Assembly (NCBI GenBank): GCA_000333855.2
Contig: CM007320.1
Location: forward strand, 3,628,090 to 3,692,089
Reading direction: 5' to 3'
Length of the DNA: 64,000 nt
Origin: Endotrypanum monterogeii
Lineage: Eukaryota; Euglenozoa; Kinetoplastea; Trypanosomatida; Trypanosomatidae
How positions within the stretch are numbered: the first letter of the stretch is position 1; each line of letters opens with the position of its first letter. Both the position numbers and the translations under genes were made by a program. The notes below the pieces were generated by a model. That model made no database searches and was not told where the DNA came from. It saw only the letters and a program-made list of their open reading frames with translations. Below, one piece after another: positions 50,868 through 60,317 of the stretch.

Positions 50868-52022
50868 GTTCCAACTCCTTTCCCAGCTGCGAAGGCTCCC
50901 CCCACCCCCGCGCACGTTACCGATACGCAGCGCAAAGCCGTCGGTTCAGCACGCTTCCTCAACACTCTACCCTTTGTGCACGCCAACACACACACCTGGG
51001 CCAACACCTCGAAGGAAAACGAAACGAAAAAAAAAAATTGTGATCCAGAAGAAAAACGATAAGAAGTCACGAATATGATATGCGACGAGCGGGTGTTCCG
51101 TACACCATTTATTTACCTTCTTCTCAGTGTGAATACCCCTCCCCCCACTGTTGATACAATCCCATAGAGACGGCGGAAAAGAAGGTGGAAATGTTTACGA
51201 GACAATGCTGCCCAAGACTGACGGCAATTTTGAAAGATGAGCGAAAAGGCCGGAGAGGGGCGCGTAGCAGAAACACCCGAAGCAGTTTCACGGGATGGTT
51301 GTTACGTGCACAAACACATACACCAACATAAAGCTGAAGCTGACACGCGCTACCAGCGACGGCCCACACCAGCCCTAACTTGAGGAGGGGAGGAATAAAG
51401 AGATGTAAGCCGACGGTGACGCGGACGCTAATTTTTTTTTTTTGGTAATCGGTGTAGTGGTCGAGGGAAGATAAAGAAGGGAAATAAACCGGAGACCGAG
51501 ACGGAAAAGAGTGAGTCTCTTCTCGCCGAATGCAGCGGGGCATCAGCAACTCCACAAACGGTCTCCAATGAAATAAATGAAGCCGCAGTGCAATAATAGA
51601 AAAGGAATGAGTGAGTACAGTTTCGAGGGAGACGTGTGGACTTGTTCCCCTCCGCCACTTCCTCACACGCACTCTCACATCTCTCACCTACCCCAGTTGG
51701 CACATTATTTTCTTTCCTTGTTTTGTGGAACTTCCACAACGGCGAGTGATTCCGAAATCTACTAAACGCCAACGGCCATTAGTGCATCAAATAAATGCAC
51801 TCAAAATTGATCGAATACAGCGGGGATAGCTTCCATTGGTGTTCGTCTTGCACAATTGATCAGATCACGTTGACATTGCAGCATTGGGGTCAGAAAAAAA
51901 AACACAAAAATGTAGCTGTTATCGAAGAGCTGAGCTCAAATCAAGTTGCAGACAAAGACGACATCAAGCGATGCATATCCGTACTCGCATCTGGATGGAT
52001 GTAGTGCAGAATAGGATCGCTT
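50868..52022. other. intergenic spacer (5' flank of transporter, 3' flank of TMEM65-like gene)
   Basis: Mostly mixed sequence with T/A homopolymers (51432-51443, 51893-51902). A 187-codon minus frame at 51124-51687 has no domain and shadow-like composition. No gene called. Confidence 0.55.
50996..51031 (-). promoter_or_regulatory. candidate trans-splice signal for the amino acid transporter
   Basis: A T-rich minus-strand tract (plus about 51014-51038) is followed by CAG at 50998-50996. Confidence 0.5.
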
Positions 52023-53129
52023 CTAGTCGAAAATGGGCTTCCCATCGCGCAAGTCTGCCTTGATTTGTGCAAACTGCTCAAAGTTGACTCGATTGTCTTC
52101 GCCGTACTTGTCGATCAATTTCTTGGCTCTGATGCTAGTCTGGTGCAGGCCAAGCTCCTGTAAAACCTGTTCGAACTCGGGAATCTCAACGAAGCCACTG
52201 TGGTTGACGTCCCACCGCTGAAACATGGCGTAGTCGGATTTCTCTTTCGTGTCACTATCCAGAAAAAGCAGTGGCAGCATCCCGAGGAGGAGCCCCAGCA
52301 TTATTCCAAAGGTGCCGCCGAAGTGCCCCGCCAGGAACACGCGGCGGTTCTTCATTTGCGCCTCTGTGAGAACTGGTGTGTTGAAATTTAGCTTCTGAAC
52401 CGCCTTGTCAATGAGCCAGTGCACCTGCATGCCCAGCATCCCGGAGCAAACGTTTCCCATTGCAGCGGACGCTAGTACAGAGCAGTTGAGATAAAACCCA
52501 AGTGAACCGTCAATCATGTCGCCGGCCAAAATCATGATAGCATTGTCGAGAAATCCGAAGCCGACAAAGGGAAGTCCAGCCTCCAGGGCAATAGTAAAGA
52601 GAGCGGCGAGTGGGACCTCCTTGGATACAGACGCGGTGGCGGGCGCCGTACTCGTGGCGGCAGAGATGTTTCCCTCCGGATTTGTTATCTGCTTCGCGTC
52701 CGTCGCACGCTTCTTCTGTTCCTCCTGGCGGCGCTTGAGCGCACTCTCGAACCAGTGATCGAAATCCTTTGGGGATATCTGGCGGTCCTTGTCTGCGTCT
52801 GCCCTCTCCACTTCCTGAGCAGCGCTCTCTTTCCCAAACCACTCCATCGCGCCGCCTGTCACAATGAGTCGGCGACGGCTCTGCGGATCAAGGCTTGCAA
52901 CCACCTCCATGAGAATGCGAGGATCGTTCTCGATTAGCTGAGCAATCCGCTGAAGCTCGTCCATTGTGAGAGGGGGCGAGCGAGAGGTGGAAGCGGTGGT
53001 GGCCGTTGCCGTTGCCGCCGTCTCGGCAGCAGCCACTGATACCTTATCACGAAATACCCTCTGCGTGCTTATCCAGCGGCGTGATATCACCAGTGGCTGC
53101 GCAGCGCGCAACGCCAACAACCGCTTCAT
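52023..53129 (-). CDS. TMEM65-domain mitochondrial protein fused to EF-hands
   Basis: A 368-aa protein from ATG 53129. The first 30 residues (MKRLLALRAAQPLVISRRWI...) are basic with no acids, a clear mitochondrial presequence. An N-terminal EF-hand loop lies at 111-122 (D-D-D pattern, Asp at position 12), then a helical basic linker. The TMEM65 domain spans about 172-290 with three membrane helices: GLPFVGFGFLDNAIMILAG (185-203) is the family signature, followed by ASAAMGNVCSG and GGTFGIMLGLLLGMLPLLF. A canonical EF-hand loop (D307-E318) and a degenerate one (about 341-352) follow. TMEM65 sits in the inner mitochondrial membrane and has been linked to sodium-dependent calcium efflux; human TMEM65 has no EF-hands. 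The fusion suggests calcium-gated function. A long upstream frame lacks ATG. Confidence 0.88.
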   Translation of the reverse strand: MKRLLALRAAQPLVISRRWISTQRVFRDKVSVAAAETAATATATTASTSRSPPLTMDELQRIAQLIENDPRILMEVVASLDPQSRRRLIVTGGAMEWFGKESAAQEVERADADKDRQISPKDFDHWFESALKRRQEEQKKRATDAKQITNPEGNISAATSTAPATASVSKEVPLAALFTIALEAGLPFVGFGFLDNAIMILAGDMIDGSLGFYLNCSVLASAAMGNVCSGMLGMQVHWLIDKAVQKLNFNTPVLTEAQMKNRRVFLAGHFGGTFGIMLGLLLGMLPLLFLDSDTKEKSDYAMFQRWDVNHSGFVEIPEFEQVLQELGLHQTSIRAKKLIDKYGEDNRVNFEQFAQIKADLRDGKPIFD

Positions 53130-53184
53130 GTCCTCTATGGATAGCTTCTTCGAGTACGTTGATAACGAGAGGTCAAATATACAT

Positions 53185-53224
<40 letters not shown>

Positions 53225-54257
53225 CCAGACCTTGAGATCCTACAGCATATTCACATGTAACGCGACTGTACAAGATACTTGTAAACACACGCTGTACGAG
53301 TTCGGCACACGAAGATGCTGTGTATGTGTGTGTGTGTGTATGTGTGGATGTAGAGTGGGAGGAAAAAATGTATATGCTCTATAAAAGGTTTCTTTCTCCC
53401 AAGTGGACTTTACCTCAGAGGTTCATGAAGTAGCGCGTGTTGATTAGTGTGTGTGCGTGCTTGAGTGCGTGGAAGGGGGGAGGAGATTATAACACAGGCA
53501 CAAATTTTCTTTCTTCTTCAGTTGAGCCGCACCCTCGCAATCCCACAAAAAAAAAAATGCCTAACGAGGAAGGCTTAATGAACTAGGAGGAATGCCGCCC
53601 CAGGGACGGTGGCGTAAATAGTCCGACTTGACAAGGAGACTGAAGAGGAGGCGAGAGGAAATAAAAAGAAGCGGGAGGGGGTTTGCTGAGATTGGCAGAA
53701 AACGTGCCAAAGAGGGTACATAACAACACAAGGAAAAAACAAACAGACATTTCCGTGTCTTTTGTGCCGCTTGCATGCACATGAAACCTTTAGGGTCAAC
53801 CCCCTACCGTCGTCGCCCCTCCTCCAGAAGGGGAAAAAACGAGCCATACCCATGTAAAGCAGTAATGATCACTGAAGGATATGAAAAGCACATCTGCTCC
53901 CTTGCTGACACGTATGGTGGGCAATACATCATACAAGAGGGGATGCGCTTACGAAGGAAGAGGGTACGTAACACCAGCAATTCACAGGATGCCCACTTAG
54001 ATGTTGGCCCTATTGTTTTTTTTCTTTGGCACGTCACGGGTGCCATCCTGCTCTTTTCAGATACTATGCGTTCGGCAAGTGATACAGGAGTCAGTGTGCA
54101 CCGAGAGGAAAGGCTAAGCTTGAGAATGTACACCCTACACTAGGCCACAGCGTCACTGGGAGCAGTGGAGACACATGCGACCAAGAACTGCGCGTGATGA
54201 CATTGAGCAGGCACACCGCTCATGATCATAAAAGCTTGTATTATCCAAATGATCAGC
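53130..54257. other. intergenic spacer (5' flank of TMEM65-like, 3' flank of Rsa3-like gene)
   Basis: A CA/TA compound microsatellite lies at 53182-53224, GT runs near 53322-53338, and G/A-rich stretches near 53470. A plus frame of 122 codons (53775-54143) has no domain. No clear splice tract for the TMEM65-like gene was identified. Confidence 0.55.
53197..53224. repeat. (TA)n microsatellite
   Basis: A pure TA run of about 28 bp after a CA run, about 70 bp upstream of the TMEM65-like ATG, so probably in its 5' UTR. Confidence 0.9.
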
Positions 54258-54530
54258 TTACGCGAGACTCGGCGCGTTCACAGCGATCGGGTGCCCGTAC
54301 ACAGCGACGCCGCACTCCAGACACGCGGTTAGCTGCTTTACAGCATCGCTGCTTCCGTCAAGTTCATATAGCTCAACAAGTTCATCGGTGAACACATCTG
54401 AGAAATACTTCATGTATTCGTCGCGCACTTTCTGGACCACCGGCACGGCGTCGCTTGCATTAATCTGAGCAGCCCCCTGCCGCTCGGTTATGGTGGGGGT
54501 TAGAGACGAGACGTCACTCTGGGAGCGCAT
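54258..54530 (-). CDS. small protein, possibly Rsa3-like ribosome assembly factor
   Basis: A 90-aa protein from ATG 54530. A polar N-terminus (1-28) precedes a compact helical region: VRDEYMKYFSDVFTDELVEL, then a C-terminal helix VKQLTACLECGVAVYG. The spacing and the acidic/aromatic pattern (F-x-x-x-F-x-D-E-L, followed by an L-x-x-x-L-x-x-G-V helix) recall the Rsa3 family, a small nucleolar protein of 60S ribosome assembly. The match is by eye over about 45 residues and may be coincidental. A strong splice signal 17 nt upstream and the compact size suggest a true expressed gene. Confidence 0.7.
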   Translation of the reverse strand: MRSQSDVSSLTPTITERQGAAQINASDAVPVVQKVRDEYMKYFSDVFTDELVELYELDGSSDAVKQLTACLECGVAVYGHPIAVNAPSLA

Positions 54531-54547
54531 ATGTGCGTTAGATCCCC

Positions 54548-54565
54548 CTGGAAAAAAAAAGAGAT
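54548..54565 (-). promoter_or_regulatory. candidate trans-splice signal for the Rsa3-like gene
   Basis: Nine T followed by CCAG on the minus strand (plus 54559-54548), 17 nt upstream of ATG 54530. Confidence 0.65.
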
Positions 54566-54876
54566 GTTAATAGCTAGAAAATGTGAGATGGGAGGAGGGG
54601 GGGAAGAATCAAAGGAACGGTGTCACAAAAATCAAATCGTTATCGCTGGAGCAAGACACAGGCATCGAAAACAGGTCAGAAAGGCTTTTTTTTCAAATTA
54701 GTGTGTTGCGCTATGGGTGACACACTCGTAATGCGACACATTCCTTATCGCCATGAAAGTACGATGTACTTTTTCTTTTAAGCACACCGACAAGCGTATC
54801 TTCTGATCAATGGGAAAACCCCTGAATGAAAAGCGTGACGGAGCCGTTGAGTGGAAAGTTAAGAACACGTTTGTGT

Positions 54877-54902
54877 TATATATATATATATATATATATA
54901 TA
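54877..54902. repeat. (TA)n microsatellite
   Basis: A pure TA run of about 26 bp, just downstream of the TRL1 stop codon in transcript orientation. Confidence 0.95.
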
Positions 54903-55041
54903 GGTCGCACACGTCGCACGCGCTGAGACACAATAGTCACCGCGACATCATAACAGGAAAGAAACCAAACACTGCTCACTTACGCGGAAGCGCAGACGAT
55001 TCTTTTCATTCATATCATATTTCGACCTCGACTTGAATGAA

Positions 55042-57753
55042 TTAGAAGCGAAACAGCTCCACTACACCACGCACAGGAAGCGCAGTGTTCAGCTGATACT
55101 CGACGAAATTGTGGTATTTTCTGTGGCTTCGGTGTACAGCTCGATGAGATTCCCGCTGCTCCGTCTCCAGTGAATCATTCTCCACTTGCCAGAGATCGAA
55201 CATCGCGAACATCCCCCCAGCGTAAGCGGCAGGAACGCCCGCTGCGGTACCGACTGTGATATGGAGGGGAGGGGTAGTGCCCCTGGTGTTATGCATGACT
55301 TGTCCCTGAACATCCTGACTACCGGTCAGCGTGACGCCAAAAGACAAGGCATGCCGGTCCAAAAGCAAAGACACAACATGAGCCGTCACTTCCTGACCTA
55401 GGCACAGGCCGGTATTGGAGAAATACTCGCGCATGGCTTCGTTGACATCCATGGTTTCGTCTGCCACATCCATATGCATAAGCGTCACGTGCGGCCTCAC
55501 CGGGACAACAATGAACCGCTCTTGCAGTGCTCTCTCCACTTCGGCAGGACCACCCTCACCACGTCCGTGGAGAAGCCAACCGCGCAGCCATCTCAAATGA
55601 CCTCTGGCTACGTGGCCAGTGACCGGGGGTGAGAAAGACAACGAGCGTCGAAGTGCAGTTACAACTGTCTGCAAGAGAGAGCGGCCGATAGAGGTGATAG
55701 ACCCGCCTTTCTGGGGTCGCTCGTCAAGTGACGAAAACACCAGCTGTGCGGCAGCACGCCGAAGCCCCTCTGTCGAGCAGCTCAGTCGCAGCTGCAGAGA
55801 CACTGTTCTGGGTTCTTTGCGTAACGAGATCCTCAAGAAGCTAGCAAGGCTTACGGAATTACTTTCCGGCAAACCTAGCAAGTTGCGTAGGAGATTTTCA
55901 TCGCACCGACGCCTCTCGTCCCTTATGGCCGAGATTGTCAGGACTCGGCAGCCACCGGCACTGCTAGAGAGAGGAGCTCGTTGCACCAAATGATTGCGCA
56001 AACTAGCTACTGCCTCCTCTGTGGAAAACTTCTTCGTATCCACGCGCCATGGAGCCTCCTCCAAAGAAGGCGGCTGAAATTTTTTCCGAACGGCATACAG
56101 CGCCTGCTGAGCCTCTGCTGCACTGCGAAGCAACTCGTGACCCTCGCGCTCGGCGGCACGCTGCACCATCACACTGGCGTCGGAGCACTCAACATACGCA
56201 ACTTCGTATCGTTGTAACATCCTCGGGAAGTATTGCCGCCACACCTGCCGACTTGCCTGCGTAGCATGACACGCGTCTAGTATAAGCAGACCAGTCTGAT
56301 TCATCTCAGTGGAGAAACATGACACCTCCTGCATCTGATTGCGCAAGGCCTGGTGAACTAAAGCACGCAAGCGCCGCTGTTTATGCTTGCTACTTGCGCC
56401 CGTGATGTCGTGGTCAGCCGCCACAGTGCAGTTCACTGTGTCACGGCTCAGGTGAACAACAAAGCTAAACGGAGAGGAACCCTCCTGCAACGTAAGCGCG
56501 CGAGTGAGCGCCATCGCCAACGTCGACTTGCCAGCCCCAGGTAAGCCGCAAAGTACCACCACTGTGAGAGGGCATTGACTATGAGGGGAGGCGACAAGTG
56601 CCGTTGTACGCTGAAGGCGCGCAAGAGCATCACCAACTGACTCGTCGGCATCTCGGTGTCGCACCCGCTGTTGTACCAATAATCCTGACTCGAAGGCGCT
56701 GTTCAGTGCATGCACCCCAGCCTCCTCCACGCGGCACCTGACCTCCGCAGCGCTTCTTGGCTGAAGCCATCCCACCAGAGCCTGATGGTAAAGATAGCTC
56801 TGAGGCCGTGAATCTCCGCATACCAGCGAGCGGAAAGCGCGCAGGACAACGTACTTCGGCGTTTTGAGCTTCAGTCGCAAAGGGAAGCGCCAACGCGGGA
56901 CGGAATCCGCCGTTGATCCTTGTTCCTCGATTAAAACCACCAACCCCTCTGCAAGCTGTGGGCAACATTCGAAGGGTGAGTACACCGCATTCCACGACGC
57001 CGCTGCAGCGAACAAGTCGCGAAGAGCGGCATCGTTTAGCAACGCCACTCCTGGAGCACAATCAAGACCCCACCGACTCGCCATCGTTGGGAGCTCTGAG
57101 AAAGTCAGACACTCCTCTCTCAGCTGTGTGCGCTTCTGCACTGCGATCAGGACCATTCGCTGATCAAACTGTTCTTCTTCGAGCACCGGATGGTGAAAAT
57201 CCTGCGCACGCCGAATGCACTCGCAAGAAGCACAAGCTCCCCATTCGAATAAGTCCGCCGCCAGTCGAGCCCGATGCTCCTCATTCACCTTTTCTAACAA
57301 CTCGCGTGCTGCGTCGACGTGGGGACCGGCGAGAACGTGCTTACTCATGACCTCCAAGCCCACCCCGTCAAGCGAGAAAAGAGTGATAATAAATCCTGCC
57401 ATCTTCCGCACTGCCCAGACACGGTACGCGTCAGTCCACAAAGAGGAGTCCCTCTGCCAATCAGTACCGACTTCATTGAGGTCGAAGAACTTGTTGACGC
57501 TGCGACACACAATGCTGCCATCAACGGGGTCAATTAGGAGTGACCGTGCACCGCAGGGTAGTCCCTTGACATCTCCCTGTGAAGCATTCTTGACGCTTAC
57601 AGAAGCGATCTCATGTCCATCTGAAAGGGTGACATTCGCAAGCGACACTCGACCGCGTGCAACGTACTCGTCGAGGACGGCGGTGTCGAGGTTGGTGGAG
57701 CAGGGACTGCACTGCTCCCTCTGGAACCAGCACTCGCGCTTCAGCGATTCCAT
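55042..57753 (-). CDS. TRL1: Trifunctional tRNA ligase TRL1 (ligase, kinase, cyclic phosphodiesterase)
   Basis: A 903-aa protein from ATG 57753. The N-terminal adenylyltransferase domain has ARSLLIDPVDGSIVCRSVNK (69-88), then motif I as KMAG (117-120) with K117 as the AMP-accepting lysine. EGLVVLIEEQG (269-279) is motif IV and a RLKLKTPKY segment (293-301) is motif V. The kinase domain has the P-loop GLPGAGKST (403-411). The C-terminal 2H phosphodiesterase has both HxT motifs, HVT (755-757) and HIT (831-833). All three activities of the fungal Trl1 pathway are therefore in one chain: opening of the 2',3'-cyclic phosphate, 5' phosphorylation, and sealing of tRNA halves. In trypanosomes tRNA-Tyr carries an intron, and TRL1 is needed to finish its splicing. 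The upstream extension begins with TTG and precedes the splice acceptor, so it was excluded. Confidence 0.93.
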   Translation of the reverse strand: MESLKRECWFQREQCSPCSTNLDTAVLDEYVARGRVSLANVTLSDGHEIASVSVKNASQGDVKGLPCGARSLLIDPVDGSIVCRSVNKFFDLNEVGTDWQRDSSLWTDAYRVWAVRKMAGFIITLFSLDGVGLEVMSKHVLAGPHVDAARELLEKVNEEHRARLAADLFEWGACASCECIRRAQDFHHPVLEEEQFDQRMVLIAVQKRTQLREECLTFSELPTMASRWGLDCAPGVALLNDAALRDLFAAAASWNAVYSPFECCPQLAEGLVVLIEEQGSTADSVPRWRFPLRLKLKTPKYVVLRAFRSLVCGDSRPQSYLYHQALVGWLQPRSAAEVRCRVEEAGVHALNSAFESGLLVQQRVRHRDADESVGDALARLQRTTALVASPHSQCPLTVVVLCGLPGAGKSTLAMALTRALTLQEGSSPFSFVVHLSRDTVNCTVAADHDITGASSKHKQRRLRALVHQALRNQMQEVSCFSTEMNQTGLLILDACHATQASRQVWRQYFPRMLQRYEVAYVECSDASVMVQRAAEREGHELLRSAAEAQQALYAVRKKFQPPSLEEAPWRVDTKKFSTEEAVASLRNHLVQRAPLSSSAGGCRVLTISAIRDERRRCDENLLRNLLGLPESNSVSLASFLRISLRKEPRTVSLQLRLSCSTEGLRRAAAQLVFSSLDERPQKGGSITSIGRSLLQTVVTALRRSLSFSPPVTGHVARGHLRWLRGWLLHGRGEGGPAEVERALQERFIVVPVRPHVTLMHMDVADETMDVNEAMREYFSNTGLCLGQEVTAHVVSLLLDRHALSFGVTLTGSQDVQGQVMHNTRGTTPPLHITVGTAAGVPAAYAGGMFAMFDLWQVENDSLETEQRESHRAVHRSHRKYHNFVEYQLNTALPVRGVVELFRF

Positions 57754-58394
57754 AACGCACGACAAAAAACGTGCGCGCTTTGTCTCTGCGAATCTGTGTT
57801 GCTGCCTAGACAGAACCCCATCCAATTACACGCAGAGCAAGGTAAACAACAAAGGAGGGAAGAGAGAGTTTGTACGGCCAACAAAAGAATCTAAGAGAGA
57901 GCCATGCCGAGGCTCTCGGGATCACCGAGGGGCAAAATAGCCTCGAGACTCACAGACCAGCAACGGTATAACGGAGAGATCACTCACGCACTCAACAGGT
58001 CACACCAACCAGGAACTAAAGATGCAGAAAAAGAGATACGGGATCCTTTGGAGCTTTACCTGAACAGGTTCTGCTTGCCGTCATTCTCTTCTCCTTTTTG
58101 TAGGAAGCGTTGATTCGCCTTGTCGAGTAGCAACATCTAGCAACAAAATAACAGAAACGCACTGGTATGTAGACAGAAGAAATAATTATGAGCAGTGAAT
58201 GGCAAGCGCGCTGTGTCAATCCAGGCGACACGACGGAGCGTTTTGTCCAGTTGCACGTGCACCTCACCGGCATCGTCAAATCAGCTCTTCTGAAAGAGAG
58301 CAAAGGGACTGTTTCCTCTACGGTTGCTGGAACAAAATGCGTCATGGCCCCTTCGTGTTTCACCACCCCCCCCCCAAAAAAAAAAAAACGATGT
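57754..58394. other. intergenic spacer (5' flank of TRL1, 3' flank of proline-rich protein)
   Basis: A C/A homopolymer block lies at 58365-58388. Plus-strand frames extend from the antisense of the neighbouring gene and are not called. Confidence 0.6.
57806..57868 (-). promoter_or_regulatory. candidate trans-splice signal for TRL1
   Basis: A C/T-rich minus-strand tract (plus 57847-57868) is followed by TAG at 57808-57806. The mRNA would begin near 57805, so only ATG 57753 is available as start. Confidence 0.55.
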
Positions 58395-60317
58395 CTACGT
58401 AAGCGCATCCATCGCTGCCGACATATCGCCGCCTACCCTTCGCAGGGGCGATTGGCCGGTGCTATCGATCGCTGTCACCCGTTCATTTCTGAAAAAAGGC
58501 CCTTTGTGTTGAGGAACTTCCTTTCTCGTGGCCGCCGTCCTCGCTGTTGGTGCACGGTTGGGCCGTCGCGCATGACCGCGGGGTTCACACACAGCCTGTA
58601 CGACCTGCATTGCCTCAGCTGACAATATATCCTTGAGCCGTGGAGTCGTTGCATCTTTGGCCCCCTTCGTTAGGAGAAGTACAACATTGTCGAGTTTCCC
58701 TGCCGCAGCCGCGAACTGCAGCAGCGTGCCACGCATCCCCAGGCCAAGCACAAATGTATCGCCTGCTCGCTTCAAGCCCCACTGGCGCCGCCTGTACTGC
58801 ACGTAACCAGTGCTTTCTAGCACACTGTCAGACTTGCGCTTTTCTATTACCGCGTTCAGCTGCTCTGGAGACCCGAAGTATGCGGCAGTCCAGATATTTG
58901 CCTTCGCCACATCTTCGGCATCCCCAGACGTTTGAGTGACACTACCCTCGACGTCTTTCAGAACGGCTACATGGCTTGCCGTTTCCGAAAAAGATACCGT
59001 TCGTCGCACCTGGCCTACGCGTCGCGTTTCGATTCTCAAGTATTGCTTCGCCAATTCCAATTGATCGAGGAGAAACTGAAGCCGCTGGCCCTCCATCGCC
59101 TCGTAGAAGCCCTCCGTGCGCTTCGAATTTCCTATGACAGCGAACGGCGGTCGCACATGTTCGAGAGGCGCTCCGCTATACTTGGCCCCGCCAAAAACCA
59201 CATATTCTGGGGGCAGCGTGGCCGGTAGGGCCGACGCCACCTCCTCCTCTGACCAACGCAGAAACACACTGGGTGACAGAACATGCGGCTCCGCTGCATC
59301 AGCTAGCGGGAACTTCAGTGATGGCGAGCATGGAGATGGCCCCCTCAGTAACACAGGATACATCCACTTGGTGTAGTCTGGAAGGTGCTCGCGAATTGTG
59401 TGCTCCTCCTCCGACAGGGGGGCATCTACAGGCACTATAGCCTTCGTTTGCTCCTCTGTCAAACGAAGTTGAGGGGCATCTGGCGACGGAGATGTAGAGG
59501 ATGCTGTAGAAGTAGTAGCCATCGAAGTCTGAAGGGGCAATGATGGTACACCAGCCACGACCGCGGGCGCTGCCGGCAGCGATGATGCAGCTACATCTTC
59601 ATGTCCTTCGGGTAGCGCGAAGGTCACTTTTCTCGCACCAGCGGGATGAGCCTGCTCAACCGGCACAGATATAGAGGGTAGTAGAATCGATGAACGCGAC
59701 GATGCTGCCTCTAAGAATCCAGCAGAAGGACTCAGGGCTGGCGCAACGTTAGTAGTCGACAGCAGTGGTGCCGACTGCGACAGAGGCAGCTGAGGTTGTC
59801 CCAGCATTGGCGCAGGTGCAACAGGAAGGAGTGGAACGGGTGGAGCTAGCGGGGCTGGCACCGAGAGGGAGGTGACGGAAGAGCTGACCCGAGGCACGGG
59901 TGGAGGAAAAGCTGAGGAACTACCGGAAACTGAGGCGGAGGCGAGCGAGGTCACCAACGGCACTACGTGCTGTGTAGATGATATACCCGCGAGAGAATCG
60001 GAATTGCGCCTCAAGGCTGACTCCAATAAAGAGCGTTCTGGTCCTAGAGCCGCCGGGACCTCAACAGGAACAGGGAGGTGTACTACGGGAGGCGCCAAGG
60101 GCTGGGGAGGAGAGATCGAATTCCAAGTGGCAACCGCAGGAGAGGGAGTGACAACAGGAATCGGTAAACCAGTCGGTGTTGCCCGAGCGGGTGGTATAGG
60201 AAATGGAGAAGCTGCTTGAAGAGGGACGGGCTGTGTCGGCACAGGCACAGGCACAGGCACAGGCACTTGTAGTGCAGGTGGGCCTGAAAAGGCCGCACCG
60301 CTGCCACCGAAAAACAT
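58395..60317 (-). CDS. proline-rich protein with ankyrin-like C-terminal region
   Basis: A 640-aa protein that I do not recognise as a named gene. The N-terminal half (1-280) is low-complexity Pro/Ala/Ser/Val, including the PVPVPVPV run encoded by a hexanucleotide repeat, and starts with MFFGGSGAAF, a nucleoporin-like FG hint. The second half is folded: SEEEHTIREHLPDYTKWMYP (about 304-323), then EYVVFGGAKYSGAPLEHVRP (372-391). Ankyrin-like repeats follow: IWTAAYFGSPEQLNAVI, then GTLLQFAAAAGKLDNVVLLL. The C-terminus is basic. The combination of a disordered Pro-rich arm with ankyrin repeats suggests a protein-binding scaffold. Location is unknown; nuclear or nuclear-pore association is only a guess. 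A splice signal sits about 57 nt upstream. Confidence 0.75.
   Translation of the reverse strand: MFFGGSGAAFSGPPALQVPVPVPVPVPTQPVPLQAASPFPIPPARATPTGLPIPVVTPSPAVATWNSISPPQPLAPPVVHLPVPVEVPAALGPERSLLESALRRNSDSLAGISSTQHVVPLVTSLASASVSGSSSAFPPPVPRVSSSVTSLSVPAPLAPPVPLLPVAPAPMLGQPQLPLSQSAPLLSTTNVAPALSPSAGFLEAASSRSSILLPSISVPVEQAHPAGARKVTFALPEGHEDVAASSLPAAPAVVAGVPSLPLQTSMATTSTASSTSPSPDAPQLRLTEEQTKAIVPVDAPLSEEEHTIREHLPDYTKWMYPVLLRGPSPCSPSLKFPLADAAEPHVLSPSVFLRWSEEEVASALPATLPPEYVVFGGAKYSGAPLEHVRPPFAVIGNSKRTEGFYEAMEGQRLQFLLDQLELAKQYLRIETRRVGQVRRTVSFSETASHVAVLKDVEGSVTQTSGDAEDVAKANIWTAAYFGSPEQLNAVIEKRKSDSVLESTGYVQYRRRQWGLKRAGDTFVLGLGMRGTLLQFAAAAGKLDNVVLLLTKGAKDATTPRLKDILSAEAMQVVQAVCEPRGHARRPNRAPTARTAATRKEVPQHKGPFFRNERVTAIDSTGQSPLRRVGGDMSAAMDALT
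60238..60267. repeat. (GGCACA)n coding hexanucleotide repeat
   Basis: About five GGCACA units on the plus strand, encoding alternating Pro-Val dipeptides in the N-terminus of the proline-rich protein. Likely length-variable between strains. Confidence 0.85.

Larger units (their letters stand above)
54531..55041. other. intergenic spacer (5' flank of Rsa3-like, 3' flank of TRL1)
   Basis: Contains a TA array at 54877-54902 and a G/A run near 54590-54605. No gene recognised. Confidence 0.6.
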
